Of a stretch of 60,864 bases of DNA, positions 36,754-46,413 are shown piece after piece (the stretch's first letter is position 1; the number at the start of each line of letters is the position of its first letter). A program made the position numbers and the translations under genes. Origin of the DNA: Massilia pinisoli (lineage in GTDB: Bacteria; Pseudomonadota; Gammaproteobacteria; Burkholderiales; Burkholderiaceae_D); assembly GCF_024753285.1 (NCBI RefSeq), contig NZ_JANUGW010000032.1:1-60864 (forward strand), in the 5' to 3' direction. The notes beneath the pieces were generated by a model. That model was not told the DNA's origin. It ran no database searches and saw only the letters and a list, made by a program, of their open reading frames with translations.

Positions 36754-38541
36754 TCAATCCTCGTCCTTGGCGTCTAACCCCGGAATTTTCTTCAGCGCCA
36801 AGCCGAACTTCGAATAGTTCACTTTCACCCCGTCGTCTAGGTTGATGGGTTTTTGCTCGGTGGCCAGCGGGTAGAGCACATCGCGCTCATAGTCCTCCAG
36901 CTCGGCCAGCACCTTGGCCAAGCGGTCCACCTCTTTCAGCGCCCGTGTCTTGTCGCCCTGACTGGTGGCAGGGTTGATGCTCGCAGAGGCCTGGCGCTCC
37001 TTTTCGGTGACGAGCTTTTCGCGATAGTCGCGCAGGTACTTCAGCACCACACTAACCATATCCGGGCGGTAGCGGTGCATGTAGATCAGCGCATTGAAGC
37101 TGCCCTTGGGGCTACTGAACAACCAGTAGATGGGGCGCTTTTTGTAACGCTTCACATGGTCGGCATAGAACTCGCTCAGGAAGTAATCACGAAGGCTGTA
37201 GTTGCGCTTGCCCTTAAGGTTGAGCGCCTGCTCAATGAAGGCCAAGTTGTCTTCGTAATGCGCATCGCCAAACGCCACGCGCAGGAACTGGCGGAAACGC
37301 AAGGTTATGTCGTCCGGGAACCAGTCGCCGTCCAGCAGCGGGACTACGTTATCGTCATCAGCTGGGAAGCTGGGTTGCGGCACCTGGGCTAGGTAGTCGG
37401 CTAGCATCTCGCCTTGGTTGGCCAGAATCAGTCCCGGCTTGTCGAGGCTGTAGCGGCCGAACATGCAGCCCACGGCGTAGCTCACCAGCTCGCGCATAGT
37501 GTCAGCCAACAGCAGGGCTTCAAGCTCGTCTTCGCTCTTGTCGCCACCGTAGCGATAGTGCGGGTTGCAGGTGAGCGTAATTTCGTTCAACGGCACATCG
37601 GGTTTCAGTTCGTCCTGCAGGCCGTAAGCGTCGATGAAGATGCGGTTGTTCTCTTGCTCTAAACGCTGCATTTCCAACGTCACTTCGCGCCAGTGAGTGC
37701 GGAGCCTCTGATAACTGGTCTTGAGTGTGGTTTGGCTGTGGCTGGCTTGTAGCAGCGGGGATTTGGAGAAATCCCAGGAGGTTTCGTATGTATTCCAATC
37801 CTCTTTCGCAAGACAAATATTAGTGCGACTCGCTGCCTTTACCTGGTCAGAAAATGCGGCACCAGTATCAAGCGGTAGAGCCGATATATCTGCGACTAAG
37901 AAATTAAGCGTCGGGTTCAGCACCTGCAGCGCATATTTCGCGACGAAAGAATTCAAAAAAGACAGAACTCCTTCAATCGAATTCTCCACCTGCGGAATGC
38001 AAGCGGTTCCAGCAGCCCCAAAAACAAAGCCGCCATCACAATATCTCGCACCATAACCCGAAGATGTAATATTCGACCAAGTAATGCATTCGAGGAAATA
38101 GTAGTTTGTATTCTGTATTTGACGTGACGCTGAGCCATATAACTTGGCCGCATAATCGATTATTTCTTCTCCGTCGTTCTCCCAGTTTACCAATATCTCC
38201 GCATTTCCATACCATTTTCGATATCCGCCACCAGCATTTATTGGAAACCACTTATTTTTCGAGCGCTGGGCCTCCACCCTTGAGGAAAACCCAAAGCCAA
38301 CTTTATTTCTTGAAACCTCGAACCACTTTTTCAAGAATCTTTCATTATCACTAGTTACAAGCCCCTTCTTCGGGGACGCGATAGAAGATAGTTTCTTCAA
38401 GCTCACGAATTTTTCCAGCAGAGATTCATTAGCCCAGTATGCAATCGGGTTTCCCGGGATCTTTTCGAAGTCCTCTGCTGATGCTCGTGAAAAATATTTC
38501 TTAATGGCTTGCTCTGGCGTGCTGGCTTGGCTGTTACTCAT
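36754..38541 (-). CDS. pglX: PglX C-terminal half: target-recognition part as a separate gene
   Basis: A 595-aa protein with no methyltransferase motifs. It starts about where the middle of a normal PglX would be: FSRASAEDFEKIPGNPIAYW, then the segment LVTSDNERFLKKWFEVSR, a variable and AT-richer region for DNA recognition (about residues 60-230), and the conserved C-terminal domain (GGDKSEDELEALLLADTMRE and after). Intact BREX-1 PglX is about 1,200 aa; the two halves here sum to 1,197. The ATG at 38541 has only a weak ribosome-binding site. It presumably associates with the methyltransferase half to give a two-chain enzyme, in the manner of HsdM and HsdS. Confidence 0.88.
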   Translation of the reverse strand: MSNSQASTPEQAIKKYFSRASAEDFEKIPGNPIAYWANESLLEKFVSLKKLSSIASPKKGLVTSDNERFLKKWFEVSRNKVGFGFSSRVEAQRSKNKWFPINAGGGYRKWYGNAEILVNWENDGEEIIDYAAKLYGSASRQIQNTNYYFLECITWSNITSSGYGARYCDGGFVFGAAGTACIPQVENSIEGVLSFLNSFVAKYALQVLNPTLNFLVADISALPLDTGAAFSDQVKAASRTNICLAKEDWNTYETSWDFSKSPLLQASHSQTTLKTSYQRLRTHWREVTLEMQRLEQENNRIFIDAYGLQDELKPDVPLNEITLTCNPHYRYGGDKSEDELEALLLADTMRELVSYAVGCMFGRYSLDKPGLILANQGEMLADYLAQVPQPSFPADDDNVVPLLDGDWFPDDITLRFRQFLRVAFGDAHYEDNLAFIEQALNLKGKRNYSLRDYFLSEFYADHVKRYKKRPIYWLFSSPKGSFNALIYMHRYRPDMVSVVLKYLRDYREKLVTEKERQASASINPATSQGDKTRALKEVDRLAKVLAELEDYERDVLYPLATEQKPINLDDGVKVNYSKFGLALKKIPGLDAKDED

Positions 38542-38695
38542 CTTTAGTATCCAAATTTTTTCCTCAACTGGCCCACTGATCTACTGCCAATCATCTGGAA
38601 TATTTTTCTGATTCATTATTTGTTTGACCGTCTCGGCTTTACTGTCCTAGCTTAACCACCTCAAAATCTGGGTTGTCCGACTTCGGCCGATGACG
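38542..38695 (-). other. 154-bp spacer before the PglX C-terminal half
   Basis: The only sizeable gap in an otherwise tight operon. It holds a 12-codon frame at 38581-38616, MNQKNIPDDWQ, resembling how HsdS specificity proteins begin (IPxxW). It may be a scar of DNA lost when the cassette entered, or carry a promoter for the pglX-C, pglZ and brxL genes. Confidence 0.4.
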
Positions 38696-39229
38696 TTAGG
38701 CCAGCGCATTCGTCTCCAAGTTGCCGACACGAGCTGCGCGCCATTTCGGGAAGCTTTGGTTCCACAGCTCGATGTTGAATACTTGGCAGTTCTCGACTAA
38801 CTGACGCTTCCAGCGCGGCACGGCCTTCCCCATGGGCGGGAGTTTTTTGGCAACTTCATCTGAAAAGTTGGGCAGCAGCTCACTGTCTTCGAGCGTGACG
38901 AGGCTGATGTAGTGAACAGGCTTGTGCAGCCTTTCTTCAGCCCAGCGATACAGGAAGGTGTCGATGAACTTGGCGGCAAAGGTGTCACTCAGCGTGCCGT
39001 CCTGCAGTTCTCCATAAAACTTTGCCAGCCCCTCGGCCTGTGCTTTCGGGTTTCCCGGGTCTTTCACTTCAACAAAGAGAATCGCTTCCTCAAGCTCGAC
39101 CACGAAATCGACGCGGTGCATTTGCCCGATGCCGTGGTAGCCCGGTTTACCGGCCTTCATTTGATCGAAAACAATGGCGTCGATTGCATTCGTAAAATCA
39201 ATTTCCAGATCGCGTTCGCGCAGTTTCAT
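38696..39229 (-). CDS. PD-(D/E)XK nuclease-like protein embedded in BREX
   Basis: A 177-aa protein. HRVDFVVELEEAILFVEVKD supplies Asp41, Glu54 and Lys56 in the D-x(n)-E-x-K arrangement of PD-(D/E)XK nucleases, with a hydrophobic core strand on each side. The rest is unrecognised. It overlaps the ATPase stop by four bases (ATGA), so it is translationally coupled to it and part of the BREX transcript. It likely cuts DNA under control of the ATPase; target and trigger are unknown. Confidence 0.65.
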   Translation of the reverse strand: MKLRERDLEIDFTNAIDAIVFDQMKAGKPGYHGIGQMHRVDFVVELEEAILFVEVKDPGNPKAQAEGLAKFYGELQDGTLSDTFAAKFIDTFLYRWAEERLHKPVHYISLVTLEDSELLPNFSDEVAKKLPPMGKAVPRWKRQLVENCQVFNIELWNQSFPKWRAARVGNLETNALA

Positions 39230-40371
39230 TTACCCAAGGCCCCCATCTTGCGAGCAACCTGCTCCTTAGTCAGCTCGTTGAAGGTGTCTGCAATGGCATT
39301 CGGCTCGATGGCTCGATAGTCGTCCATGCTGTCCAGACAAACCTGACCGGAGTCAGCATCACGTGAAAGCACGTGAAAGCGGACTTGATCACCCTTCCCC
39401 TTGTCCATCAGCAGGTCGAACCACTTGAGCAACACATAATCATGTGTGGCCAGGATAACTTGCTGACCATTGCGGGCGAGCTCTAGTAATGCCTGCACCA
39501 GATCCTTCATCAACTTGGGGTTGAGATTGGATTCGGGTTCATCCCATAGCAAAGGGCCGGTGGTACCGGGGTTGAGGCTCCCGTTGCTGAGCAGGCGCTG
39601 CAGCACGCCAATCTTGCGGAAGCCCTCGGCAGTCATGCCGCTAGAAAGACGATATTTGCTACTGGGCACGAACTTCCATTCGGTGCTGTCCTGGTACATC
39701 TGCGCATGCTGAGCTTTGCTACGCGTGGCGGCTTCTTTCTCCACGAAGCGGCCGGATTCGAAGACGAAACGGCCGTTCTCCAGCAAGTATTGACCGCCGA
39801 TCAGGTTGATTAGACGGGGCACTATGCTCGTAAAGCGCGGGTCAAGCTGGACTTTGGCGTCTAAGTCGTTAACACCTTCTTTGACCAGCTGGTTGGCCAA
39901 ATCCAAGTAACCGTTGTCGAAGATGCGTTCGATAGTAGGAAGATGAGACTGGTCGGCAGTTAGGCCGCGCACTAGCGACAGCACCTCTTTCGTCGGAATA
40001 AAGATGGCGGGAGAGGCTTCGCCACTCATACTTGTCCTGACCTTTGACACCGTGGCGCTGCCGCTGAACCTGACGGCAACCTCCTGGCCCGAGGCAAAGG
40101 TAATACTCAGCAGAGCCTCGCCGCGCGTGCCAGCACGACGCAGCTCGCCAACTTGCTCGCTGAGCGGATGGTAGAGTCGGCACAGCTTCCGCGCCAGCTG
40201 CTCGCCAGCTAGTTCTCCAAGGACTTCCGGCCCACTTAGAGCCTGAATGGCCTTGAGTAGGTGAGTCTTGCCTGTGCCATTCTCGCCGATTATGATGTTG
40301 ATTCCCGGCGAGAATTCGATGGACAACGCAGTGAAGGCGGTAAAGTTCCTAAGCTGCAGGTTAGTGATCAT
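39226..40371 (-). CDS. ABC/RecF-like ATPase embedded in BREX
   Basis: A 381-aa AAA_15/RecF-type ATPase. Walker A is GENGTGKT at 29-36, Walker B LLWDEPESNLNP at 274-285, and the switch region ILATHDYVLLKWFDLL follows at about 306. The middle (about 50-230) is a variable insertion where SMC/OLD-type proteins have a coiled coil or sensor. Its ATG overlaps the stop of the PglX methyltransferase half (ATGA), and its own stop overlaps the nuclease start. This placement inside pglX suggests a role tied to BREX modification status. Confidence 0.8.
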   Translation of the reverse strand: MITNLQLRNFTAFTALSIEFSPGINIIIGENGTGKTHLLKAIQALSGPEVLGELAGEQLARKLCRLYHPLSEQVGELRRAGTRGEALLSITFASGQEVAVRFSGSATVSKVRTSMSGEASPAIFIPTKEVLSLVRGLTADQSHLPTIERIFDNGYLDLANQLVKEGVNDLDAKVQLDPRFTSIVPRLINLIGGQYLLENGRFVFESGRFVEKEAATRSKAQHAQMYQDSTEWKFVPSSKYRLSSGMTAEGFRKIGVLQRLLSNGSLNPGTTGPLLWDEPESNLNPKLMKDLVQALLELARNGQQVILATHDYVLLKWFDLLMDKGKGDQVRFHVLSRDADSGQVCLDSMDDYRAIEPNAIADTFNELTKEQVARKMGALGK

Positions 40372-42176
40372 GAAGCCCTCCCTTGAGCGACAGCCTTGGC
40401 CATCATCTCCATCTTTTCCGCTTCCGAATTGCCATCTACCAGGCGCATGTAGGCGCCCCTATGGTCCGGTTTGTGAGCGTTCTCCAGCACGAAGGCGGTG
40501 GTAGAGACCACTTCTCCGCCAATGCTGTCGAAAGCCCGCGCGCCCAAGTGCGCCATGGACAAAATGGTGTGCTGGTCGAGGATGCGGCTACGCAGCGCCT
40601 CGAATGAGGCCAGAAACATCCAGCTCTGCATGGTGATCATGGCGACTGTGCCCCCCTTCACCGCAAGGTCCAGGTTGCGCTCGATGAACATCGCAAACAG
40701 ATCGGCCTTGCTGTTGGGGTAGGATTCTTTTGCCCAAGCGTTCAAGCGTCCGTTCATGCCCTTGCCGCCCATGTAAGGCGGGTTGGCTACTACCACGGCA
40801 TAGCGTGGGCTCAAGGCCTCGGCCATGCGCAACACGGTTAGCACGCGCTGATGAGTCTCTGCCAGGAACAGGTTGCCGGCCATATCCTTAGCTTCCAACG
40901 TCGCCAGCACATCTTCCACATTGCCTACCTTGGGCACGATCAGCGAACCAAAGTTGTCGGCCTCGCTGAACTGTTGCAGCGTCTCACGCAGGCCATGGGT
41001 GAAAAGGTCGCGACCAACATGGCCCATGTACTCGTCCAGCTCTTCGCGGGTGAAGCTCACTTTTTCCAGCACGGTGATGTGGGGCTTGACGCGCTTGTTG
41101 AAGAAACGACGCTGGCGGGCGCGGGCCTTCATGGTCAGCGCAAAAGCGGCCAACTCGCCGGCGCGCTCGTCCAGTTCGATGCCGAAAAGATTGTGGGTGA
41201 GGATTTTTTCCGGGATCTCAGCCGCGTCGAAGCCTTCTTCTTCGTAGATGGCGTGCAGCAGATCAAAGGCATAGGTGAGCATGTGGCCCGAGCCGCACGC
41301 GGGGTCGCAGACTTTGATGTCTTCTGGGCCCTTGATCTTAAGGAAGTCCGTTTCCGGTTTTGCGGAAGGAACGTAGTAGGCCATCTGCTCGGCCAAGCGG
41401 GAATCTGGCCGGTTGAGCATCCACAGGCGACCCAGCGAGTTGTCCACCAGGTAGCGCACGATCCAGTGCGGCGTGAAGAGCTGGGTGGCAGCGGGGATGT
41501 TATCCGGGGAAATTTTCTGATTTTTCTTCAGTCCTTCGAAGATGGCATCTTTCTTCTCGGAGATGTAAAACTGGTACAGCCAGCCGATGACTTCCACATC
41601 CTGGCAGGCATCCGGCGTCATGGCCTCGCGGGTATACGCCAGGATGGAGTTGCCTGAGAGAAGATCGTCAGGCATCAGCAGCTCGGTGTAATCGTCGATG
41701 TGCTCGAACAGAAAAGGCATCGCCTGATGCCAAGCGTTGCTGGCGGCCACCACCAGCAGGCGGTAGGCCTCGCCCTGTGGGTCGTGGCTGGGACTTTTAC
41801 CGGCTAGCAGGTCGGCAATCTGCTGGCGCGTCTTGGCCCGCACCATCTCTTCGTCAATATGGCCCATCTTAGCTTCCAGCAGGATCTCGGGCTGGAACTG
41901 ACCTTCAGCGGGCGACACGATGCCGATGCGCGTGTAGCGGTTCACATCCATGAAGCGCAGCGCGCAGAAGCGGTTGAACCAGATGTAAGCCACACGCTCG
42001 ATGACCTGTTCCTTTCCATGGCTCTTAATCGCTTCTTCCAGCGTCTTGACGGCCGCGGCCCTTTCGCGGCGCGCCGGACTGGCGTCAGATAACACTAAGG
42101 CCAGCTTGGCGCCTACTTGCTCGCCCAAGGTGCGTCGGGCGAACTGGGCGAATTTTTTGAGTTTGCTTGTATCCAT
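40368..42176 (-). CDS. pglX: PglX N-terminal half: adenine methyltransferase as a separate gene
   Basis: A 602-aa BREX methyltransferase domain. The SAM-binding motif is DPACGSGHML near residue 295, and the catalytic N6-adenine motif NPPY lies near 475. It ends shortly after the conserved strand STTAFVLENAHKPDH in MMAKAVAQGRAS, exactly where a full PglX would pass into its recognition half. The stop TGA is shared with the ATPase start as ATGA, preceded by GGGAGGG, so this is a functional gene end and not random truncation. It begins eight bases after brxC. Confidence 0.9.
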   Translation of the reverse strand: MDTSKLKKFAQFARRTLGEQVGAKLALVLSDASPARRERAAAVKTLEEAIKSHGKEQVIERVAYIWFNRFCALRFMDVNRYTRIGIVSPAEGQFQPEILLEAKMGHIDEEMVRAKTRQQIADLLAGKSPSHDPQGEAYRLLVVAASNAWHQAMPFLFEHIDDYTELLMPDDLLSGNSILAYTREAMTPDACQDVEVIGWLYQFYISEKKDAIFEGLKKNQKISPDNIPAATQLFTPHWIVRYLVDNSLGRLWMLNRPDSRLAEQMAYYVPSAKPETDFLKIKGPEDIKVCDPACGSGHMLTYAFDLLHAIYEEEGFDAAEIPEKILTHNLFGIELDERAGELAAFALTMKARARQRRFFNKRVKPHITVLEKVSFTREELDEYMGHVGRDLFTHGLRETLQQFSEADNFGSLIVPKVGNVEDVLATLEAKDMAGNLFLAETHQRVLTVLRMAEALSPRYAVVVANPPYMGGKGMNGRLNAWAKESYPNSKADLFAMFIERNLDLAVKGGTVAMITMQSWMFLASFEALRSRILDQHTILSMAHLGARAFDSIGGEVVSTTAFVLENAHKPDHRGAYMRLVDGNSEAEKMEMMAKAVAQGRAS

Positions 42177-42184
42177 GCCCTGCC

Positions 42185-45100
42185 TCAGATCTGCACGCGG
42201 TTACCGGCAAGGATTTCCCTCAGCCAGGCTTCACGCTGTTTGTTCAGGTAGTCGTCGAGCTCAGTCTCATTGGTCAGCCATGGCTTGGCGTAACTGACTT
42301 TGATGGCGCGGGCGGGCACCAGTTTGGGCTCAGGTGACGGCGGTTTGGGCCCTGTCGAGCCGGCCGGCGGGGTTTCTTCGCCAACGGTCTGCTCGCCATC
42401 GGGTTCCAGGCTGGGCTTCGGCGGTGGCGGCGTCTCGGGCTTGGCCCATTGCTCCAGTTGCACTAGTAACTGTGGATAGCGGCTGTCTTCGAAGTGCCGC
42501 AGCTGATCGCGGATCATGGCGATCCGCTTCTGGCCATGCAGCGCCAGCCTTGCATCAGCAAAAGGCTGGCTCAGCTGCGACTGGTGGGTAGAGCCGAGAC
42601 GACCGTATTCCTCGGTGGCTTGTAGTTTTTGCTCCAGCTCTGCAAGGCGCTTGGTGGCTTCTTCCTTTTCACTAGCCAACTGGTTGACGATTTCTTGCTG
42701 CAGGGCATCCAGCTGCGGCTTGAGTTGCTGCAAACGGTTGCCTTGCCAGGGTTTGCCGTCGGCAAGCAGGTTACGAACAGCCTCCACTCCGGCCGCGCCC
42801 ACATAGGCAAAGTTGTCTTCCTGCTCGGCGACCAGCAAGCGAGCATGTTCAAAGATGGCACGCTGCGGGCTCTTCATGAAGCGCCGCAATGGGTCGATGA
42901 TGTTTTCTTTGGTGTCAAGCAAAGTGTCTTCAGCGCGGGCGAGGTCGGTCAGGAACCAATTGGGGTTCTTGCTCGCCACATCCTTTAGGGTGGCCAGCAC
43001 TGGGGTCAGCGCGCTCAGGAACGGCAACTGCGATTTCTGGCCGTGCAGATCGACCAGTTCGATTTCCAGGTCTTTTAACGCGTCGATAGTCTCACGAGCC
43101 AGCGCACGCGCCTCGTTGCTGCTGGCCGGCTTGTCGAAGAAGTCGGCAAAGAACTCTTTAAGCGTGCGTACTTGTGAGGCGCTGAATTCAACCTGTGGCT
43201 CAAGGACTAGCGAGGCATGGGCATTGGTGTTGCGCAAACTGCGCTCCAGAGTGTCATGCTCCAGCGAGTTACTGTCTTGCCTGACCTCGACCTTGCCGCG
43301 CGCACACAACAGGGCCAAGTTGCAAAGAATGGCAGCGTAGTACCAGCCGTAGTTCTTGCGCTCGAAACGCTCGATCAAGCTCTTGACGGTAGTGCGCACT
43401 CCGCCCCGAGCGTTGCCTTGAATGAAGGCCAGCAGTTCTTGTTCAGGCTCGGTGAGACTGGTGGCGTCATTGGCTAGCAGCCCGTCTTCCACCATGCGCA
43501 GGTGCTTGCCGATGTCTGCCTCGTTGAATGGCACATCGCGCAGCATGCGCAGGTTCGGGTAGGTGGTTTGCAGCAGATGTTCAAAGCCTTTGAGCACCCG
43601 GGTCTGGCCGTCTCCGGTGCTGACATCCACATCTGCCGCATTGATGATGAGTGTGGCTTTCCCCAACAGGCTACGGGCACGCACTTGCAGGTCGTTCAAG
43701 CGTTCGGTGTTCTGGAAGCCCCTGGCATCCAGAATGCGCTTGACCGCTTCTTGTGTAGTGTTGCTGTTCTGCCGGATGTACTTCTCGGTGCGCTTGTACA
43801 TCGTCAGGTCCTGCATAAAGCGTACGTCGGCTGGTAAGACCACTCGCAACTCATCACGTCCCATGCTCTGCATGCGCTGCAGGGTGATGTTGTCGAAGTT
43901 ATCGGAGAGCGGCGTGATAATGTGGATGGCCAGCTCGTGCTCACGGCTGAGCGCGCGGTCATCCATCTTACGGGTGTAGGCGTAATCCTGACCGTTGCTG
44001 TAGCGGATCTTGCGCTGCCTGATGACGCCATCGAAAAGCAGGGTTTCCAGCTCCTTGAGGATGTCGGCTGTCTCGACCTCGGTGTTCTTTATCTCTTCTT
44101 CGATGTCTTTTTCTTCGTCGGTCAGGTACTCGTAGACATCGCCATTGCGCTGGATGTAAGTCTGCTGTTCCAGCAGGTTGAGTGCAGCTTCAAGGCGCTT
44201 GCGTTGCGCGGGCAGGTCGTCGCCAAAGCGCTCCAGCATCAGCACACTGAGGTTGCGCAGCGTGGCCTTGAACTCCTTGACGTATTTGACCAAGAAGAGC
44301 GCCTTGAGAACGCGCACTGCGTAAGGGTCGCCCAGATGGCGCTCTGCATTGTTGATGGCACTCTGGATGGCGCTCTTGAGTGCGCCACGGATACCTTCGA
44401 ACATGCGGTCAAAGGTAGCCAGCTGGCCAACCGGCTCCTGATCGATGGCAATCGCTACTTCCCGGAACACGCCGAGCATGGAGCGCTCGCCCACCGAGTT
44501 GGCCTTACCTTCGAAACCGTTGTGCAACGAGATGCCGCGAATCGAGGCCTGGAACAGCGGGAACTGATAGGGCACGAAGGGGTAGCAATAGGTGAAGTGT
44601 TCCGCGTCCCGGAAGTTCATGTACTGCTGACCACCGTCAGCGAACTCAAACAGGGTTTTGAAATTGTTGAGCTGCTGGTCGTAGGTGCTGACCAGCAGCT
44701 CGGTGCCGATCTCGTTTTTGGTGAGCAGGCGCTTTTGAATCACCTCGGCCACGTCGGCACTGGTGAGCTTGAGTCGGTTGGCAAAGCGGGCCTGGATCTT
44801 TGAGAAGTCGTTGCTCTGCTGCTTGTTCATGTCCCCCAGCACGGAGTTCATGTCCTCCTGGGCGGTAACGATGATCCAGGCGCGGCCTTGGCACTTTGTG
44901 GCCAGGCTTTCTGCCACGGTCTGCAGGTTGGTCATCAGCTTGGTGTTGTCGGCGATGTACTGCCCCACTTCGTCCACGAAGAAGTTGAGGCGGAAGTTGG
45001 CTGGCTTCTTGTCCAGCCATGCCTTGACCTGTTGACTAAAGTCTTCGATGGAGACGTTGTACTGTGCGCGGTACTTGTCCAGAATGCCCTTGGCCAAGGT

Positions 45101-45745
45101 CAGATCTTCCCCGGTGATCTCGGCATAAGCGCGGGCGATGTTGCCCGATTCCAGCAGCGCCTGTTCTCGGCCACGCTCCCAGGGTTTGTTGGCCAGGCGC
45201 TGGTAGGCGTCCTTGAACGCATTCAACTGTTCCCGGCTGTCCAGGTCTCGTTCGAACTGCGCGATGTAGCCCTGCTTGCCGAAGTAGCCACAAGTCTCGT
45301 TGAATACCTTGACGAAGACCGAGAGCAAGGCGTCACTCTGGCTCTTGCTAATGATGTCGGCCTTCTGGTCGATATTGAACAAGATGCTTTTCGAAGGGAT
45401 TGAAGTGGCCTTCTTCAGGGCTGCGCGCAGCAGCTCGTCCTCTTTCGGGATCTTGGGAAGGAAGATGTCGAGTGCGGAGGTGCCATCGATGGCGCGGTTC
45501 TCCAGCATCAAGGCCAACATCTTCAACAGATGTGACTTTCCCGAGCCGAAGAAGCCCGAGACCCAGACGCCGTTCGCACCATGGTAGTCGTTGTAGGCAT
45601 CAAGAAAATGCTCCAGTCGCTTGGCGACCTCGTCTGTCAGCACATACTCGTTGAGCTCCACATAAAGGCTCGATTCATCGTCGGCCTTGATAACACCTTC
45701 TATCGGGCGGCTTACTGGATGCAAAAAAATGCGGTTAAGTTCCAT
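42185..45745 (-). CDS. brxC: BREX P-loop ATPase BrxC
   Basis: A 1186-aa ATPase, the usual size for BrxC. Walker A GFFGSGKSHLLKML is near residue 63. The N-terminus MELNRIFLHPVSRPIEGVIK is typical. Long helical regions follow in the C-terminal third, with a Pro/Glu-rich linker (about 1110-1140). The ATG at 45745 is preceded by GAGGAAAG; an upstream TTG is rejected. BrxC is essential for BREX methylation and phage exclusion. Confidence 0.95.
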   Translation of the reverse strand: MELNRIFLHPVSRPIEGVIKADDESSLYVELNEYVLTDEVAKRLEHFLDAYNDYHGANGVWVSGFFGSGKSHLLKMLALMLENRAIDGTSALDIFLPKIPKEDELLRAALKKATSIPSKSILFNIDQKADIISKSQSDALLSVFVKVFNETCGYFGKQGYIAQFERDLDSREQLNAFKDAYQRLANKPWERGREQALLESGNIARAYAEITGEDLTLAKGILDKYRAQYNVSIEDFSQQVKAWLDKKPANFRLNFFVDEVGQYIADNTKLMTNLQTVAESLATKCQGRAWIIVTAQEDMNSVLGDMNKQQSNDFSKIQARFANRLKLTSADVAEVIQKRLLTKNEIGTELLVSTYDQQLNNFKTLFEFADGGQQYMNFRDAEHFTYCYPFVPYQFPLFQASIRGISLHNGFEGKANSVGERSMLGVFREVAIAIDQEPVGQLATFDRMFEGIRGALKSAIQSAINNAERHLGDPYAVRVLKALFLVKYVKEFKATLRNLSVLMLERFGDDLPAQRKRLEAALNLLEQQTYIQRNGDVYEYLTDEEKDIEEEIKNTEVETADILKELETLLFDGVIRQRKIRYSNGQDYAYTRKMDDRALSREHELAIHIITPLSDNFDNITLQRMQSMGRDELRVVLPADVRFMQDLTMYKRTEKYIRQNSNTTQEAVKRILDARGFQNTERLNDLQVRARSLLGKATLIINAADVDVSTGDGQTRVLKGFEHLLQTTYPNLRMLRDVPFNEADIGKHLRMVEDGLLANDATSLTEPEQELLAFIQGNARGGVRTTVKSLIERFERKNYGWYYAAILCNLALLCARGKVEVRQDSNSLEHDTLERSLRNTNAHASLVLEPQVEFSASQVRTLKEFFADFFDKPASSNEARALARETIDALKDLEIELVDLHGQKSQLPFLSALTPVLATLKDVASKNPNWFLTDLARAEDTLLDTKENIIDPLRRFMKSPQRAIFEHARLLVAEQEDNFAYVGAAGVEAVRNLLADGKPWQGNRLQQLKPQLDALQQEIVNQLASEKEEATKRLAELEQKLQATEEYGRLGSTHQSQLSQPFADARLALHGQKRIAMIRDQLRHFEDSRYPQLLVQLEQWAKPETPPPPKPSLEPDGEQTVGEETPPAGSTGPKPPSPEPKLVPARAIKVSYAKPWLTNETELDDYLNKQREAWLREILAGNRVQI

Positions 45746-45756
45746 CGGGTCTTTCC

Positions 45757-46413
45757 TCAAGCCTGGGTCTCGAAAATATTGAAGGCACGGTAGTACTTGT
45801 CGTCGTGCAACAGTCCAAACAGCTCCAGCGACGCGCCCTGCTCCAGCGAATGCCGGTATTCGCCAGGGAAGAACAACACAGTGGGCTTGTTCTTGGCGGT
45901 GCTTTGCAGGTTGTTGAGCACGTTATGCGATCGGATGTAGGGGAAGACTTCACCGATGCCGGACAGGAACAGCACGTCAAAGTCAGCTTGCTGCAATCGC
46001 TCGCCGATGGCGGGGATCAGGTAGTCCTCAATACCGAGCACGTTCTGCAGCAGTTCGAGCAAGTTATCCTTTTCGACATCGGCTTCGACAGTAATAAGTT
46101 CATCCCAGAGCCGGCTACCATCTCCGCTGCCCTCGCGAGCCTGCAGCAGCTCGATGCTGAGGTCGTACAAATTGATGTCCAGCACTCTGACACCGCGTCC
46201 GCCCAAGCACAGCACGCTAAGATTGGCCAAGGAACTGATGAGCTGCCGTTGCAACCGTTGCATCTCAACGGCTTCGCTGGCGCGAAACTCACAGATGTAG
46301 AAGGGCAGATCGTTGTTCAGCCCGCGCATCTGCAAAAATCGCTCACTACCAATCACTTTGATCAGATGTTCAAATCGGTTGGCTAACGGTTGCTGACTAA
46401 TCTTTTGGTTCAT
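45757..46413 (-). CDS. brxB: BREX protein BrxB
   Basis: A 218-aa protein of the DUF1788 family, found only in BREX-type clusters and placed between brxA and brxC. Start ATG at 46413 overlaps the brxA stop by four bases. No catalytic motif is known; it is needed for BREX activity. Confidence 0.92.
   Translation of the reverse strand: MNQKISQQPLANRFEHLIKVIGSERFLQMRGLNNDLPFYICEFRASEAVEMQRLQRQLISSLANLSVLCLGGRGVRVLDINLYDLSIELLQAREGSGDGSRLWDELITVEADVEKDNLLELLQNVLGIEDYLIPAIGERLQQADFDVLFLSGIGEVFPYIRSHNVLNNLQSTAKNKPTVLFFPGEYRHSLEQGASLELFGLLHDDKYYRAFNIFETQA

Noticed and set aside
36754..42176. Phase-variable or duplicated pglX
   Set aside because: Each half is present once, no invertible repeats flank the pieces, and no second recognition domain copy is nearby.
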